Part shown: piece after piece, positions 61,650 to 64,000 of the stretch
Numbering within the stretch: position 1 is the first letter of the stretch
How the letters are laid out: each line of letters opens with the position of its first letter
Source: Agroathelia rolfsii
Taxonomy: Eukaryota > Basidiomycota > Agaricomycetes > Amylocorticiales > Amylocorticiaceae
Length of the DNA stretch: 64,000 bases
Direction of reading: 5' to 3'
Assembly: GCA_018343915.1 (NCBI GenBank)
Contig: JABRWF010000006.1
Location: forward strand, 248,001-312,000
Program-made: the position numbers and the translations under genes
The notes under the pieces: generated by a model
The model's input: only the letters and a program-made list of their open reading frames with translations
What the model was told of the DNA's origin: nothing
The model's database searches: none

Positions 61650-61837
61650 TGCATACGTAGGATGTGCAACCTTACGCCCTTTGGGCAGCAGGGTCTGAAC
61701 TCCTATACGTGCAGTCTAGGTAGCTATGCTTCTTAGTATACCGCTTAGGTGGTTCTTATTTTTAATTCCATTTTGTGTGATTCTTTGTGTGTACACAGGC
61801 TGATTAAATGTTATGCTTTTTATAGAATACATTCAAA

Positions 61838-63077
61838 ATGTCCTCTAGCACCACTTCCCTCCTCTTGACTGTACCTATCCTTGCCAGTGCCGGCAACTAC
61901 CTCGACTGGTCTAAGAAGATGCAAACGTAACTTCAGGCCACAGGCAATTGAATCTATGTCACCGACAGAGATTTTGTACCCATTTCATTTATTAAAGTAG
62001 AAGACAAGCTAGCCACTAATAAAGTGGTATAATAGAAGAAGTGGAAGATAGTGAACAAGGAATAGCTCATTGCCGATTCCTCTACCTTGGAATGTATCAA
62101 GGCTAAACTCACACTATTACTAGTGAATAAGTGCAAGACCCTTAGGCATGCTTACTTTGTGTAGGTATACCTGAAGGAGAAGTTTGGTTAACTAGGTTCC
62201 ATCCTGATCTTCCAACTTTGGAAACGCATAGCCCACTTTTCCATCAACCTGAATAAGGATATCATGGTCCAAGTTCAGGAATTGGCTGACCTAATAGGTT
62301 AAATTGATGTGCAAGGAGTTGACATACCCAAGTTTGTTAAGGGCATGTAGCTTATTGATGCACTGCCACAGAGCCTGGACTCCGTAAAAGAAATCATTCT
62401 GGCAGGAATCAAGAAGCACTTAGACACTACGTTCAAGGAAATCCAGGAGAAGCTCTAAATGTGCTTCAAGATCTAGATGACATCTGGGGCAGGTAAGTCA
62501 CAGAAGAAGGCTCAAAAAGCCAGTACAGTGCAGAAAAAGGGGAAGGACCCCAAATTTACCCAGTAAGCCAATCAGCAGTAGTAGCCCTAAAAGCAGCAGC
62601 AGCAGAAAGGTGATGACAAGAAGAAGAACCATTGTGGCAAAAAAGGTAAGGGCAAGGCCTAAGCTAAAGTAGCTGATGATGATTCTGACTCTGAAACTAG
62701 CAATTTTGCCAATATTGTCATGCTGGACGGTCCCTCTATACTCCCCACACCTACCAGTACCTCCATCACAAGCTTCTTGGCTGCTGGACCAAGTACTCAA
62801 ACCCAGTTCTTTGGGACTCTGGCCCACCTGTACTACGCAGGTGGCCTATTCTTTCCCAGCATCCAGAATGCTGTTTCCCAACTCCACTCTAAGAAAAAAG
62901 GTATTTCTACTCAGAAGGTTGTCAACATCAAGATAGCTGAGCATGATAAGCAAGTAAGATCACTTATGGAGATCCTGGAGAAGCCCATCCCCGAAGGACA
63001 CCCACTCAAACATCACAGGAGTACGCTATTTGAAGAAAGAATTTCTTACGGCTCTAATGATAAAATCAAGTGGGAAT
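61838..63077 (+). pseudogene. Relic copia element 2: gag region with stops
   Basis: The frame starts at 61838 (MSSSTTSLLLTVP) and resembles copia gag: ASAGNYLDWSKKMQT, LEKTYGK-like linker region KCKTLRHAYFV, YLKEKFG, LADLIG and ALPQSLDSVKEIILAGIKKH. Several in-frame stops (for example after MQT and after FKI) make it non-functional. It is followed by a Lys/Gln-rich stretch and an open segment DGPSILPTPTSTSITSFLAA to about 63077, where another insertion begins. Integrase, RT and RNase H of this element are not visible in the window. Confidence 0.7.
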
Positions 63078-63403
63078 TGTCACAACCCTAGTTATATCAT
63101 ATTAGACACGATAGCATTTACTTATGTCTACCAAGCATACACTCATGTCTACCAAGCATATACTTATATCTACCAAGCATATACTCAGAACAACCATGCA
63201 ATTACTTAGGTATTTATTATTTATTATATCAAGCTATATATCATGCCATAGAAACTATAGTATAATTTATTTCACAGTATAATATTTATAAGTTATAGTA
63301 TATTATAGTAGGCTATAGTTTACTATTTAGCTATAGCTTAGTTCTAAGCCTTAGCTGAGAACTAGGCTACTCCCTTACTATCACTATTATGCTGGTTGTG
63401 ACA
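63078..63403. mobile_element. 326-bp element with 10-bp inverted ends
   Basis: TGTCACAACC at 63078-63087 is matched by its reverse complement GGTTGTGACA at 63394-63403. The insert stops the relic gag frame. No target duplication is evident. It could be a MITE-like element or a fragment of an LTR related in its first ten bases to the one at 60168. Confidence 0.45.
63121..63204. repeat. 21-bp tandem repeat, about four units
   Basis: Units start at 63121, 63142 and 63163 (CTTATGTCTACCAAGCATACA type), with a decayed fourth from 63184. Consensus core is TCTACCAAGCATA. No spacer structure, so it is a minisatellite, not an array of another kind. Confidence 0.8.
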
Positions 63404-64000
63404 TGTTATATATCATGTCATACAAAAGAGCATAACTTTATAATCTCCTATCTTCAGGTACTATCACAGTTACATAAGAACTGCAGTATATGTTACTAAA
63501 CCTTGAAACAATCAAGGAGGAACTTAGGATCATTACTGAATTATTTGGTAAGAGTTAGAAGTTAAGAGAACATACCAAAGTAGATAACAATAGTATACAA
63601 GCATATATTTAAGCCACTAGAGTCTAAGAGATGTCCCCCATCTCACAGACCTCTTTTGTCAAATTATATCTTTATTTTCATAGTCTTTAATTACTCTTTG
63701 CTATACTATTAGGGTCTGGATTGACCCTAGTTATCTTATCTCTCCATAGTGCACTCTGTTTATAGACCTGTAATAGGAATCAATGCAAGTACATTCCCTT
63801 ACTATAAAATTCTCCGCACTAATGACGTATCCAACAGATAATGACATAGTATACCCCATAGAATATGCTGTCTCTGACAGCTTTTTTGTAATCAATTATA
63901 TTTATTCGGTCAATATTGCAAAGTGTATGAAATATAAGGGAAAAGGAAAATAAGAATCATCCAAATAGATGTTAGATACCAGAGCATTGCTCTACTTTAC
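63404..64000. other. AT-rich end of window, no gene seen
   Basis: Probably decayed transposon DNA. No frame, RNA or repeat match recognised. Confidence 0.5.

Noticed and set aside
63121..63204. Short direct repeats that might be a CRISPR-like array
   Set aside because: Units abut without spacers, and the context is eukaryotic transposon DNA.

Overview
The window is nuclear DNA from a filamentous basidiomycete. Evidence: genes full of short GT-AG introns (about 46-156 nt), an SKN7/PRR1-type HSF-receiver protein, two fungal-type FunK1 kinases, a tandem family of seven-transmembrane proteins of a type common in Agaricomycetes, and copia-type retrotransposons. A Ceratobasidiaceae/Rhizoctonia-like genome is my best guess; that is inference, not proof.

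Layout. 1-1415 is the 5' part of SF3B2 (U2 snRNP), cut by the window edge. 2019-11994 holds three tandem, diverged genes for a caspase-fold (peptidase C14) protein on the minus strand, each keeping a DSGHG histidine motif and a FDCC cysteine motif; a 1.03-kb AT-rich LTR-like element lies between the first two. 13146-17022 is SKN7, followed by a tRNA-Ser(AGA). 17336-24028 carries three tandem 7-TM membrane protein genes. 25209-41633 is a compact conserved block: BCKDHB, a creC/WDR20 WD40 protein, tRNA-Ser(CGA) with a 9-nt intron, CSN8, NECAP, a two-RRM SR protein, MTHFR, a Rab6/Ypt6 GTPase and TAP42. Three pairs in it (BCKDHB/creC, CSN8/NECAP, SR/MTHFR) are divergent, with only 122-237 bp between start codons.

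40129-56019 is a large inverted duplication: TAP42 and FunK1 on the left reappear in reverse on the right as FunK1 and a truncated TAP42. The centre is a palindrome with two 2,003-bp arms that look essentially identical, around a 150-bp spacer. The right arm is split by a 4,961-bp copia element with a 1,419-codon gag-pol frame, 345-bp LTRs differing at one visible base, and a CCACA target duplication.

56020-64000 is a nest of decayed transposons. It holds two copia relics in opposite orientation sharing a 364-bp LTR family, two more copies of the 1.03-kb AT-rich element inserted in one of them, a 601-bp LTR inserted in one of those copies, and a small inverted-terminal-repeat element carrying 21-bp tandem repeats.

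The conserved genes serve splicing (SF3B2, SR protein), stress and phosphorelay transcription (SKN7), mitochondrial branched-chain catabolism (BCKDHB), catabolite repression and deubiquitination (creC), COP9 (CSN8), vesicle traffic (NECAP, Rab6), one-carbon metabolism (MTHFR) and PP2A/TOR signalling (TAP42). The accessory parts are the caspase, 7-TM and FunK1 families and the transposons. Exon coordinates were read by eye from splice signals and conserved protein; SKN7 and Rab6 were counted base by base and stay in frame, the others are approximate inside the stated gene limits.
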